This document shows, piece by piece, positions 42,072-49,777 of a DNA stretch of 64,000 nucleotides. This DNA comes from an uncultured Lachnospiraceae bacterium (GTDB lineage Bacteria; Bacillota; Clostridia; Lachnospirales; Lachnospiraceae). The notes beneath the pieces are model-generated. The model did not search any database, was not told the DNA's origin, and was given only the letters and a program-made list of their open reading frames with translations. The position numbers and the translations under genes were made by a program. Where the stretch lies: the NCBI GenBank assembly GCA_910587095.1, contig CAJUMJ010000004.1, forward strand, positions 54,640 through 118,639. Reading direction: 5' to 3'. Numbering within the stretch: the stretch's first letter is position 1; every line of letters starts with the position of its first letter.

Positions 42072-42562
42072 CGCTGGCACCTCCCCATGTAGTAATCCGT
42101 GATGATCCGCTTTGCAGTGGCCATGCCGGGAATTCCGATTGTACATTTTCCGGTGGTTACGCCTGCTGCCTTCATGATTGTTTTATCTACCGGGATCTGA
42201 TGTTTAAAGCTCCACTTAAGAAGCTCCGCCACGCACCCGGCCAGGCTTTTTCCTTTTTTACGCACCCGGCCGGCCATTTCCGGCCGCTCCATACACTGTG
42301 CTTTGATATATTCCACCCAGTCCCCGAGGATCTCCGCACATTTCACTTCCTTTGCCTCCACCTCAATTTTACCGATGGCGGCGGTCATATCGTCGCACAG
42401 GTAAAACAGACCGCCGTCTATAAACACTTCAAGAATATCCTGATCGATGCCGTTTTCCTCTGCCAGTACTTTTAAGCTGTCCATATCTCCCTCTTTCCGA
42501 AGGTTTACCGCCGTCTCGTTTATCTCCGCCGCGGAATCAAATTCTCCAAATCTGTCAAACAT
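42068..42562 (-). CDS. PcfK-like protein
   Basis: The 164-residue acidic helical protein contains LAEENGIDQDILEVFIDGG, AEILGDWVEYIKAQCMERPE and a final ATAKRIITDYYMGRC. PcfK and PcfJ always travel together and are presumed partners. Confidence 0.7.
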   Translation of the reverse strand: MFDRFGEFDSAAEINETAVNLRKEGDMDSLKVLAEENGIDQDILEVFIDGGLFYLCDDMTAAIGKIEVEAKEVKCAEILGDWVEYIKAQCMERPEMAGRVRKKGKSLAGCVAELLKWSFKHQIPVDKTIMKAAGVTTGKCTIGIPGMATAKRIITDYYMGRCQR

Positions 42563-42575
42563 AAAGTCCTCCTTC

Positions 42576-42962
42576 CTACAAATGCCAGTCGCTTACATCC
42601 TGCATGGTTTTCCATCTCCCTCCGGCTTTGACCCGGATCGGTTTTACCCGCCTGACGTGCACCGCGTACTGTCTTACTTCCAAGTATTCTTCCAGTTCCC
42701 GCTGTTCCCTGTGTCCCGTCCGGCTCCGGTGTCCTCCTTCCGGGTGCCAGCCTCTCCCCCGCCTGATCCCAAGCTTCCTGAGACCGCGGTTTATGGCAGA
42801 TATGCTCATGCCTGTCGCATCCGCGATCTCTTTCAGCGTTGCCCCGCCGTCGTACATTTTCAATACTTTTCCCCTGTGCTCCTCAAATCTGTCCCTTCTG
42901 ACCTCTTTCCCTCCGCGAAGCCGGATGGCCCGATCAGATACTTTCTGTTCCTTTCTCCTCAT
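42576..42962 (-). CDS. HTH DNA-binding protein
   Basis: The 128-residue basic protein has a resolvase-type HTH: VLKMYDGGATLKEIADATGM then SISAINRGLRKLGI. ATG 42962 is preferred; upstream codons overlap the RNase H-like gene. It may regulate early genes or bind the replication origin. Confidence 0.65.
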   Translation of the reverse strand: MRRKEQKVSDRAIRLRGGKEVRRDRFEEHRGKVLKMYDGGATLKEIADATGMSISAINRGLRKLGIRRGRGWHPEGGHRSRTGHREQRELEEYLEVRQYAVHVRRVKPIRVKAGGRWKTMQDVSDWHL

Positions 42963-43473
42963 GCCTCCTCTTCTCCCTCCCTGTGTTCCACTCCGGCACC
43001 TCCACAACGAGGTAATTCTCCGGACTTTTCAGCTTGTGATCCCTCTCCATCTCCTTCCGTATCCTTCCCCGCATACATTGGCGGTAGGAATGCGCTTCGT
43101 CTGTCCACTCGGCGACATGCCGTTCTAAAAGCGCTGCGCACTGCTTCCACATGAACGCATTGCCTACAGTCTTTCCCTTCGCATTCTTCCATCCATTCTC
43201 CTGCCACTGCCAGAGCCAGTGGTTATGCATCGTATTTAAAATGTGTATACACCCGGTAAAGACGCGGACACAGCAGGTTCTTGTGAGTATGGACAAAGCA
43301 TGTTTCAGAAGCAGCAGCGCCATCTCGTTTTCGGTTGTGATGTCTGCATAGAGGAGGCCGCCTCTTGTGACAGGTTTCCCGGACTTAGAAAGATACTCTA
43401 CAAGCCACGCTCCTGCCATCCGGCGTTTTGCCGGGCCGCTGTATGCCGTTTCTATGTAAATGTTGACGTTCAT
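42934..43473 (-). CDS. RNase H-like protein
   Basis: The 179-residue protein has an RNase H-type layout: N-terminal NVNIYIETAYSGPAKRRMAG strands, ENEMALLLLKHALSIL helix, and ENGWKNAKGKTVGNAFMWKQ, which echoes the W-xN-xxGKxVxNxxLW segment of RNase HI. Catalytic acids are only partly apparent. It overlaps the Rep gene by 4 bp and could process replication RNA. Confidence 0.6.
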   Translation of the reverse strand: MNVNIYIETAYSGPAKRRMAGAWLVEYLSKSGKPVTRGGLLYADITTENEMALLLLKHALSILTRTCCVRVFTGCIHILNTMHNHWLWQWQENGWKNAKGKTVGNAFMWKQCAALLERHVAEWTDEAHSYRQCMRGRIRKEMERDHKLKSPENYLVVEVPEWNTGREKRRHEEKGTESI

Positions 43474-44240
43474 CCGCTGTCACCTTCTTTCTTCCCGCTG
43501 CGGGTATTTATCAGCTTTTTAATGGTGTAATGCTGGAAAGGACGTCCGGTCACCGGATTTTCCCCGTTGTAGACGGAATCCTTTACCACGTACCAGCCCT
43601 CCGGCGCCACGGGTGGATTCCGCCATCTCTTATGGAAAACTTTTTCCACGGTCTTCACCGGCTCCTCCAGGTTCCGGCTCCGGGAATAGGTGCACCAGCC
43701 GCTCTCCTCCTTTGTCTCCGCCTTCACGATATACTCAGCCAGCTTCTCATACTCCCCATCTTCATATAAGGCTGAAAAGAACTCACTGCCGTATGTCCAC
43801 AGCTTTTTTACCAGCTTTACCGTGTCGATCCCATCCCGCCGGATGTCCTGGATCACAAGATGGTGATGCAGAACCTGTCCTCTCTTTCCCCGCTCCGTTA
43901 CCGCGATCCACTTAAACGGGATACCGGCTTTCCTGTAGGCATCCCGCATCCGGTCAAGGAACTTCTTACGGTGCGCCTTTGCCTCCTCATAAGTCTCCGG
44001 CCTCTCCCCGGGACGGTATTTCAAGATCAGGTGCCAGTCTCCTTCCCCGAAATTCATCAGGATCAGGCGCTGGACTTTCCGCCACCGGTTCCTCTCGTTC
44101 TGCCGGCGGACATCCTCCGGTGTCGGTTTTTTCTTTTTACTCCTCTTCTCCCCCGGCGCTCCAAAATTACCCGGATATGATTTCTCGATCTGAACAACGA
44201 CACCCATGTCATAAATTACTTTCCTGTAAACTGCCATCAC
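43470..44240 (-). CDS. HUH-type replication initiator (Rep)
   Basis: The 256-residue protein has an N-terminal DWHLILKYRPGERPETYEEA segment (Rep motif I region), GQVLHHHLVIQDIRR with the His-hydrophobic-His metal site near residue 133, and EYEKLAEYIVKAETKEESG with the candidate nicking Tyr. This is the order of rolling-circle Rep proteins. Using it to start phage replication would need a nick site and host PcrA helicase, encoded in this window. Candidate hairpins lie just upstream. Confidence 0.78.
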   Translation of the reverse strand: MMAVYRKVIYDMGVVVQIEKSYPGNFGAPGEKRSKKKKPTPEDVRRQNERNRWRKVQRLILMNFGEGDWHLILKYRPGERPETYEEAKAHRKKFLDRMRDAYRKAGIPFKWIAVTERGKRGQVLHHHLVIQDIRRDGIDTVKLVKKLWTYGSEFFSALYEDGEYEKLAEYIVKAETKEESGWCTYSRSRNLEEPVKTVEKVFHKRWRNPPVAPEGWYVVKDSVYNGENPVTGRPFQHYTIKKLINTRSGKKEGDSG

Positions 44241-44311
44241 CCCCTAACTTTAATATCTTTATCAGGATAGAAAAACGGCGGAAACCGCTGATTTTACTTG
44301 ACTTTTCCGCC

Positions 44312-44357
44312 CTCGGGTGATATCATTTTTGTAGTAGATTTTTTTGTATCACCCGAG
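44312..44357. repeat. Long-loop hairpin upstream of rep, candidate origin
   Basis: CTCGGGTGAT and ATCACCCGAG form a perfect 10-bp stem with a 26-base T-rich loop, 70 bp before the Rep start. Double-strand origins of HUH Reps often look like this. Confidence 0.6.
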
Positions 44358-44361
44358 AATC

Positions 44362-44381
44362 CGCCCCGCGCCAACGGGGCG
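44362..44381. repeat. Second GC hairpin next to the candidate origin
   Basis: CGCCCCG pairs with CGGGGCG around a six-base loop. It could be part of the origin or a terminator for the gene at 44399. Confidence 0.55.
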
Positions 44382-44398
44382 TTTCTCATGTCTTTTTT

Positions 44399-44785
44399 TC
44401 ATACGCCAGTCTCCTGTTCGAGCTGTATCTGCACTCTTCCGCCTGAAAGATCTTCCCAGCTTTTTACATACATGGGCCCGTACCGGGGCAGGGGCCGCAG
44501 GTGCAGGTCATCGTATGTTTTGTGCATCCTTACGCACTCCCAGCCCGCCCGTTCCACTTCCTTCTCCGGGAAAAGGCCGTCCCTTAACGGCTCCCAGTCC
44601 TCCTTATAGGCCCGATTTCCGAATAGCTTCGAAAGCTCTGCCTCTGTAAGCTGCAAGAATATGGCAACTGTCTGCGCCTGGAAGTAAAGCATCTTTGCGG
44701 CCGCCCATTCTTTGCGCTGGCAACGGATTTGAAACTGGTCTGCATAGTTATAAAGCTTGTCCTTTATTTGCTTCTCTGTCAGCAT
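44399..44785 (-). CDS. Phage early protein, unknown
   Basis: The 128-residue protein starts MLTEKQIKDKLYNYADQFQI and contains AKMLYFQAQTVAIFLQLTEA and LRPLPRYGPMYVKSWEDLSG. GGGAGGG lies before ATG 44785. It is mostly helical with no recognised domain and lies immediately upstream of the origin-like hairpins. Confidence 0.6.
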   Translation of the reverse strand: MLTEKQIKDKLYNYADQFQIRCQRKEWAAAKMLYFQAQTVAIFLQLTEAELSKLFGNRAYKEDWEPLRDGLFPEKEVERAGWECVRMHKTYDDLHLRPLPRYGPMYVKSWEDLSGGRVQIQLEQETGV

Positions 44786-44860
44786 CTTTGTCCCTCCCGG
44801 TCCCCACTGGCAGGCTTGTCCGCCGGACAACCGTCACGGGAGGCAAAAGCTCCACCGTAT

Positions 44861-45091
44861 TCATTCGTAACGAAAAAAACTATGTGTGCCATGCTCATCC
44901 TTACTCTCCTCTACATGCACGGTTCTTGTCTCCCTGTCGTAAACCAGCGTGATCGAATCCCCATGTCGGTCTTCCAGCTTACCCACGTTTCCGTTCACGG
45001 TAAGGGTAAAATTTTCCATCACAAATCCCTGTTCAATCGCCCATCTCATGATCGCATACTCCGCGATTGTCTCTGCTCCTTTGATTACCAT
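44861..45091 (-). CDS. Small phage protein, unknown
   Basis: The product is 76 residues: an N-terminal helix (GAETIAEYAIMRWAIEQGF) and a beta-rich rest (ENFTLTVNGNVGKLEDRHGD). No family recognised. GGGAGG lies nearby upstream and it is part of the early minus-strand operon. Confidence 0.55.
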   Translation of the reverse strand: MVIKGAETIAEYAIMRWAIEQGFVMENFTLTVNGNVGKLEDRHGDSITLVYDRETRTVHVEESKDEHGTHSFFRYE

Positions 45092-45112
45092 GCTTGTCCT
45101 CCCTGATACCGC

Positions 45113-45265
45113 TTATGCGGTATCCTCCTTTGTCACAGGCCGTACCTCTACGCTTACCACTTCCAGGCCATACTGATCCGCATACAGCCGGAGCAGCAGA
45201 TCCTTCATGTCCGCAAAACGCTTATCTGTTACCTCCATGTCAAATTCCTGTTTCCGTCCTTCCAT
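45113..45265 (-). CDS. Small acidic phage protein
   Basis: The product is 50 residues, MEGRKQEFDMEVTDKRFADM onward, with an amphipathic helix and a short strand. GGAGGTGAG precedes the ATG. A typical early-operon filler gene, function unknown. Confidence 0.55.
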   Translation of the reverse strand: MEGRKQEFDMEVTDKRFADMKDLLLRLYADQYGLEVVSVEVRPVTKEDTA

Positions 45266-45405
45266 ATGCCTCACCTCCGTTACATCTTATGTGGCACTGT
45301 TTGTACACGTTGCTTGCTAACTTCAGAAATGTTGCTATCTGTTTCCTGCAGAAATCTCCAAGCTAAAGTCGGCAAAGTTCTGGATAGTTTCAAATGATGC
45401 ACTCT

Positions 45406-45528
45406 TCACAGGTGCAATATAGCAAGAGTTGTTATGAACGCTGTTACCATGCTTACGCCAATAATAATGACCCATTCAGTTACTTTTTTATCAAACTTAT
45501 CGATCCAGTCATCTTCTTTCTTATCCAC
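45406..45528 (-). CDS. 40-residue membrane peptide
   Basis: GTG start after GGAGGTGAGAG. Charged first half (VDKKEDDWIDKFDKKVTEW), then one membrane helix (VIIIGVSMVTAFITTLAIL). It lies directly downstream of cro. 45266-45405 shows no gene. Confidence 0.5.
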   Translation of the reverse strand: MDKKEDDWIDKFDKKVTEWVIIIGVSMVTAFITTLAILHL

Positions 45529-45602
45529 CTCTCTCACCTCCCTCCTACTTCCTGCTTTTCAAGCAAAAATTTCGTCCATGATCGTGAATTTAATTCACTT
45601 TT

Positions 45603-45803
45603 TTAAGCAAAAAAAATTTCATCTCTCTCATCTCTGGACAGGCTCAACACATTTGACAAAGCACTTATTTCAGAAATTTTAAAATCACCCGTTCTAAGTC
45701 GATTATAAAGTGTTTCTCTTAATATTCCCGACTTCTCCGCAACAAATTTCATAGACATTCCACGATTTTCTATGCATTCCCTTAATGCATTTGTATCCGT
45801 CAT
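45603..45803 (-). CDS. Cro-like HTH regulator
   Basis: The 66-residue single-domain XRE/Cro-type protein has HTH SMKFVAEKSGILRETLYNRL. It is first in the leftward early operon and divergent from the CI gene, with its own consensus promoter. A palindrome GTGAATT-T-AATTCAC overlaps its 3' end at about 45588, similar to the operator half-sites upstream. Confidence 0.8.
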   Translation of the reverse strand: MTDTNALRECIENRGMSMKFVAEKSGILRETLYNRLRTGDFKISEISALSNVLSLSRDERDEIFFA

Positions 45804-45831
45804 TCTGCACCTCCTTTGTTGATTTTAATTC

Positions 45832-45907
45832 ACTATAGCATTGTGGTGAATATTTGTCAACATTCTTTAACAATTTTGTTGAATATTTTTTACAATTATG
45901 CTATTAT
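45832..45907. promoter_or_regulatory. Lysogeny switch: divergent promoters and operators
   Basis: Leftward PR has TTGACA/TATAGT (45860-45832, 17-bp spacer). Rightward PRM has TTGAAT/TATTAT (45879-45907, 17-bp spacer). Repeated half-sites GTGAAT/GTTGAATA and their complements lie between and inside both promoters, as expected for CI/Cro operators. Confidence 0.85.
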
Positions 45908-45927
45908 CACGTTACGGAGGTGATCCA

Positions 45928-46545
45928 GTGCTTGAATTATATAAAAACATAAAACGTTTACGAGAAGAAAAAGGTCTTTCACAAGACGCCCTTGCTAAAT
46001 TGACAGGATATACTGATCGTTCTTCTATTACCAAAATTGAAAAAGGACAAGTTGATTTACAGCAATCAAAAATAGAGTTATTCGCCAAAGCACTTGGAAC
46101 AAGTTCGCACGAACTTGTAGGATGGGATGACAGTACTCTTCCCAATAATAAAGGTGCTATCATTAATATCCTCGGTCGCGTAGCCGCTGGCATTCCATTG
46201 GAGGCTATCGAGGAGATCGTAGACACAGAGGAAATTACTGGGGATCTTGCCCGGACCGGGGAGTTCTTTGGTCTTCGGATCAAAGGAGATAGCATGGAAC
46301 CAGATATCCACAATGGTGACACCGTAATAGTCCGCAGACAAGATGACGCAGAAAGTGACGAGATCGTAATTGCACTAGTAAATGGAAATGATGGTGTATG
46401 CAAACGCTTAAAGAAATACTCAGACAGCATTGCGCTGGTATCTCTGAATGCAAAATATGAACCAATGTACTTCAGTCACAAAGAAATTACTGATAAACCA
46501 GTCCGTATCATTGGAAAGGTTGTAGAACTTAGAAGAAAATTTTAA
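45928..46545 (+). CDS. CI-like S24 phage repressor
   Basis: The product is 205 residues. An N-terminal XRE HTH (LSQDALAKLTGYTDRSSITK) is followed by a LexA-type self-cleaving domain: cleavage Ala-Gly in VAAGIP near residues 86-87, catalytic Ser122 in GDSMEPD and Lys159 in VCKRLKK. Start GTG 45928 lies five bases after GGAGGTGA; the upstream ATG has no ribosome binding site. RecA-stimulated self-cleavage would induce the prophage. Confidence 0.9.
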   Translation: MLELYKNIKRLREEKGLSQDALAKLTGYTDRSSITKIEKGQVDLQQSKIELFAKALGTSSHELVGWDDSTLPNNKGAIINILGRVAAGIPLEAIEEIVDTEEITGDLARTGEFFGLRIKGDSMEPDIHNGDTVIVRRQDDAESDEIVIALVNGNDGVCKRLKKYSDSIALVSLNAKYEPMYFSHKEITDKPVRIIGKVVELRRKF

Positions 46546-46563
46546 TTAAAACGGGGAAATACT

Positions 46564-47829
46564 ATGGGAATAAAAGATATCTTAAATGCTTCAAAAATTA
46601 AGGCCGAAAATGAAAATTTGAAATCACTAATGACTCCTGATATGCAAGCTGCTTCTAACATGATGACTAAAATAAAATTTTTACAAGATCAATTATCATC
46701 TTTGGAATCTGAAATTGCTAACCGTAGCAATATTTTGACTGAATTAGAAACACAGATTGCTCAAAAACAATCTCAAATAATTACTTTTAATGATGATATT
46801 TTGGTTCAGGAATTTGGTCTCTATACTCCTCGTTACAGTTTTAATACATCAGACGATTACAAACAGCACTTAGCTCAAATTCGCAATCAGCAAAAATTTT
46901 GCATAAAAAATGGAACTGCTGTTACTGGTAATATGAACTTTACATATAACAACAGCTTATCAAAAGGAAATAAAATGGTCAAAGATATGCAAAAGTTACT
47001 TCTACGCGCATTTAATAGTGAGTGTGATGAAACTATATCCAAGGTCAAATATAATAATTTTGATATGTCTGCCAAAAAAATAACTACTTCTTGTAATGCA
47101 ATTTCTAAGCTTGGACAAATGCTTTCAATTAGCGTAACTGCACATTACTATCAGTTAAAAATCAACGAATTAACATTAGCTTTCGAGTATCAAAAGAAAA
47201 AACAGGAAGAAAAAGAGGCACTAAAAGCCGCCCGTACCGAGCAACGAGAACAGGCAAAGCTTCAAAAAGAAATCGAAGAGCAGCGAAAGAAAATAGAAAA
47301 GGAACAGACACATTACCAAACAGCTTATGAAAAATTAACTGCCCAATTATCACTTCATCCTGATGATGATAATTTATTAATAAAGAAATCTGAATTAGAA
47401 AATAAACTTGAAGATATTGATAAGGCTTTATCCGATATCGATTATAGACAAGCTAATATGAAAGCCGGATATGTATATGTCATCTCTAATATAGGTTCTT
47501 TCGGCGAAAATATCTATAAAATTGGAATGACACGAAGACTTGACCCACAAGAACGAGTCGATGAACTCGGCGATGCCTCTGTCCCATTTAATTTTGATGT
47601 ACATGCAATGATCTTTTCTAACGATGCCCCAGCCTTAGAAGCCGCTCTCCACCGTGCATTCGAGTTGAGAAAAGTAAATATGGTCAATCATCGCAGAGAA
47701 TTCTTTAATGTTACGTTAGATGAAATCAAAGAAGTCATACGGAATAATTTTGATAAAACAGTTGAGTTTATAGATGTTCCAGATGCTGAACAATATAGAA
47801 TAAGCCAGAAGTTAAAAGTTCAGTGCTAA
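46564..47829 (+). CDS. DUF4041 and GIY-YIG (T5orf172) protein
   Basis: This 421-residue protein has N-terminal coiled coils (LQDQLSSLESEIANRSNILT) and a DUF4041-like region (ILVQEFGLYTPRYSFNTSDD). A long charged coiled coil (residues 215-300) and a C-terminal T5orf172/MUG113 GIY-YIG domain (GYVYVISN, YKIGMTRRLDPQERVDELGD) follow. It lies 18 bp after the repressor, so it is probably expressed in the lysogen. A nuclease-based exclusion or defence role is plausible from family context. It is clearly more AT-rich than the structural genes. Confidence 0.8.
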   Translation: MGIKDILNASKIKAENENLKSLMTPDMQAASNMMTKIKFLQDQLSSLESEIANRSNILTELETQIAQKQSQIITFNDDILVQEFGLYTPRYSFNTSDDYKQHLAQIRNQQKFCIKNGTAVTGNMNFTYNNSLSKGNKMVKDMQKLLLRAFNSECDETISKVKYNNFDMSAKKITTSCNAISKLGQMLSISVTAHYYQLKINELTLAFEYQKKKQEEKEALKAARTEQREQAKLQKEIEEQRKKIEKEQTHYQTAYEKLTAQLSLHPDDDNLLIKKSELENKLEDIDKALSDIDYRQANMKAGYVYVISNIGSFGENIYKIGMTRRLDPQERVDELGDASVPFNFDVHAMIFSNDAPALEAALHRAFELRKVNMVNHRREFFNVTLDEIKEVIRNNFDKTVEFIDVPDAEQYRISQKLKVQC

Positions 47830-48020
47830 ATACATAGTATCCTATTTCCTTCAGCCCGATCTTCCAGAAGATGAAGTATCATCGCCCGGGTTTAATATGA
47901 CCAATCGCTATCGTGCCCTTAAACAAATCCGCCCGGTGCTTATGCCGAGTGATTGGAAGCCTATGATTAAAGTTCATTGGCATTTTAATATAATTTTATA
48001 AAATACGGAGGGGATTTTAT
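47830..48020 (+). other. Gap with an open-frame remnant
   Basis: A plus-strand frame through 47860-48001 encodes MTNRYRALKQIRPVLMPSDW and more but has no start or ribosome binding site. It may be the end of a decayed gene. Confidence 0.3.
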
Positions 48021-48317
48021 ATGAATGAAACAAAGTACTGCAAATTCTGCGGATCTGTAATAGACATGTACTGTGTTGTCTGTCCCAAATGTGGAAAACA
48101 AGTGGAGGCTCTCAAAGGCCCCGATAATCCCACCCCTATAATAATCAATAACTCATCCAGTTCGTCTGCATCTGCCGCTGTTTCAGCAGTTATCGCTACA
48201 CCAGTTACCAGAGAATTACCTTGGTATCTGAGGACATCGTGGATAATTATTCTCGGTTTCCTTACTGGTGGAATATATTGGATCATTGGATTTATATTAA
48301 GGGTAGCATGGAAATAA
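48021..48317 (+). CDS. Zinc-ribbon membrane protein
   Basis: The 98-residue protein has an N-terminal zinc ribbon (CKFCG...CPKCG), a Ser/Ala linker and one or two C-terminal membrane segments (TSWIIILGFLTGGIYWIIGF). GGAGGGG precedes the ATG. Located among lysogen-expressed genes, it may alter the cell envelope, for example in superinfection exclusion; that is inference. Confidence 0.65.
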   Translation: MNETKYCKFCGSVIDMYCVVCPKCGKQVEALKGPDNPTPIIINNSSSSSASAAVSAVIATPVTRELPWYLRTSWIIILGFLTGGIYWIIGFILRVAWK

Positions 48318-48458
48318 CTGCCTTTCTTTCTGAAATAGCAACTATACTATCCATGTTCAATTCTACCTTAGGTGTACTCGAATTTGGTATAAACAAATGA
48401 ATAATAAAAAATATTTAAGAAGAGAAAATGCTCACAGATAAATGAAGGGGGATCTAAT

Positions 48459-48617
48459 ATGTCACTTATAAAATGTCCTGAATGTGGAAAAGAAATTTCT
48501 GACAAGGCTCTCACATGCCCAAACTGTGGTTTTCCTATAAATACTGGAAATAATTTCTCATATCCAAAAGTTACACAGCCATTTGTTCCTGCCACTGTAC
48601 ACTATTTGAGTTTTTAA
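48459..48617 (+). CDS. Short zinc-ribbon protein, probably truncated
   Basis: The product is 52 residues: MSLIKCPECGKEISDKALTC then PNCGFPINTGNN, a two-CxxC ribbon. AGGGGG precedes the ATG. Related proteins continue into membrane segments, but here the frame ends soon after the ribbon, so it may be a truncated sibling of the gene at 48021. Confidence 0.55.
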   Translation: MSLIKCPECGKEISDKALTCPNCGFPINTGNNFSYPKVTQPFVPATVHYLSF

Positions 48618-48676
48618 TTATGATAATACTCATTATATTAGATGTCAATATATTTTTACTAAATTTTTGAGTTTTT

Positions 48677-48708
48677 ATATTGAAATTCAATATTTCATAT
48701 GGTATTGT
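48677..48708 (+). promoter_or_regulatory. Promoter/operator of the second repressor
   Basis: ATATTGAA-A-TTCAATAT (48677-48693) is a 17-bp palindrome overlapping TTGAAA. TATTGT follows after 17 bp. Autoregulation is likely. Confidence 0.6.
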
Positions 48709-48730
48709 GAGATTAAAGCGAGGTGATATC

Positions 48731-49450
48731 ATGACTAAGGAAGAAATTGGCGAAGTATTAAAACAATTAAGAATGTCCTGCGGTATGACCCAAAAAGAAG
48801 TCGCTACAAAAATAAGCCGTACACAACAGATTGTAGGACACTGGGAAACAGGATATGCCCAACCCGATGCAAACACATTATTTACATTATGTAAAATATA
48901 CGGAACAACTGTCGATGAGGCTTTCGGATTTTCAAGCAAAACGAAAAAGTTCTCTATTGAAGAAATAAATATTATTGAAAAGTACCATAATTTAGATTCC
49001 ATAGGTCAGTCCCACGTCGACGCTGTCCTACAATGGGAAACCGAACGTGTCCAGCAGATCCAGCAAACGGCTTCTGCTCCTGCTGCCACACGGATGATAA
49101 ATTATTACTACCGCCTTGCTTCCGCCGGAACAGGACAGATCATCTTCGATATGCCGCCCACCAAGCGCATAGAGATTCCAGCTATCCCGGAATACAGGAA
49201 AGCGGACTACGCAATCGGCGTAAACGGGAACAGTATGGAGCCTGTCTACCATGACGGAGATACACTTCTTGTAGAAATGACAGATAGGGTTGAAATTGGT
49301 GAGATTGGTATCTTTCTGGTGAATGGGGAGAGTTATGTGAAAGAGCGCGGTGAAGACGAGCTTCGCTCTTTGAATCCTAAAAGTAAGAACATCCCCTTGA
49401 ACGAGGATGCGCGGTGTCTTGGGCGAGTAATCGGAAAGCTGACACCGTAA
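48731..49450 (+). CDS. Second XRE-S24 LexA-like repressor
   Basis: The product is 239 residues. HTH GMTQKEVATKISRTQQIVGH is followed by a linker with Gln-rich helix and an S24 domain: Ala132-Gly133 in ASAGTG, Ser168 in NGNSMEP, Lys204 in SYVKERG. ATG 48731 has GAGGTGAT upstream. It is not closely similar to the CI protein, so the prophage has two self-cleaving regulators. It could control the toxin loci, the BRO gene or immunity to another phage. Confidence 0.88.
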   Translation: MTKEEIGEVLKQLRMSCGMTQKEVATKISRTQQIVGHWETGYAQPDANTLFTLCKIYGTTVDEAFGFSSKTKKFSIEEINIIEKYHNLDSIGQSHVDAVLQWETERVQQIQQTASAPAATRMINYYYRLASAGTGQIIFDMPPTKRIEIPAIPEYRKADYAIGVNGNSMEPVYHDGDTLLVEMTDRVEIGEIGIFLVNGESYVKERGEDELRSLNPKSKNIPLNEDARCLGRVIGKLTP

Positions 49451-49483
49451 AATACAATAACAAATAAAACTCTTCGGGGAATA

Positions 49484-49512
49484 TTGCAATGCATTTTCGC
49501 ATATGCTATAAT
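49484..49512 (+). promoter_or_regulatory. Promoter of antitoxin-like small RNA 2
   Basis: TTGCAA and TATAAT with a 17-bp spacer and an upstream TGC extension; start expected near 49519. Confidence 0.8.
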
Positions 49513-49525
49513 GCCAGTAGGCAAA

Positions 49526-49552
49526 AACGAAGTGAGTATGTTCGTGCAGTAC
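49526..49552 (+). repeat. Direct repeat, small RNA copy
   Basis: AACGAAGTGAGTATGTTCG and following bases; pairs by similarity with AATGAAGCAAGTATGTTCA at 49711-49738. Confidence 0.8.
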
Positions 49553-49558
49553 GACAAC

Positions 49559-49592
49559 GAAAAGCCCCGGAGCGTCACCTCCGGGGCTTTTC
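49559..49592. terminator. Strong terminator of small RNA 2
   Basis: AAAAGCCCCGGAG and CTCCGGGGCTTTT form a 12-13 bp stem with loop CGTCAC-like sequence. It is symmetric, so it can also end the toxin mRNA from the other strand. Confidence 0.9.
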
Positions 49593-49643
49593 TATTCCTA
49601 CTTTCGGCAATGGGAAGGCTTAAACCCATAGGCTAGTTACCGA

Positions 49644-49730
49644 CTATTCATCGCTGTCTAACCATTTGATGATGTAGTGGCAAGCTACACCAGCCGCAAC
49701 AGCGACTATAAATGAAGCAAGTATGTTCAT
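49644..49730 (-). CDS. 28-residue type I toxin-like membrane peptide
   Basis: MNILASFIVAVAAGVACHYI then IKWLDSDE: one membrane helix and a short charged tail. Peptides with this AGVxxxYxxKWLD pattern recur as orphan small genes in Firmicutes phages and conjugative elements. GGGGGTG precedes the ATG. It has its own promoter, and a convergent small RNA carries a direct repeat of its start region. Confidence 0.72.
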   Translation of the reverse strand: MNILASFIVAVAAGVACHYIIKWLDSDE

Positions 49731-49738
49731 AGCAATAC
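49711..49738 (-). repeat. Direct repeat, toxin start-region copy
   Basis: Spans the toxin start codon (49728-49730) and part of its leader; mate at 49526-49552. Confidence 0.8.
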
Positions 49739-49777
49739 ACCCCCTTTCTGCACCAGTCTAGGGGCGGTAACGTATAG

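Larger units (their letters stand above)
49519..49592 (+). ncRNA. Antitoxin-like small RNA 2 (about 74 nt)
   Basis: Bounded by the promoter at 49484-49512 and the terminator ending at 49592, convergent with the 28-residue toxin gene. Bases 49526-49552 are a direct repeat of 49711-49738, which spans the toxin start codon and ribosome binding region. Since the toxin is on the other strand, the RNA is largely complementary to the toxin translation start. Confidence 0.75.
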
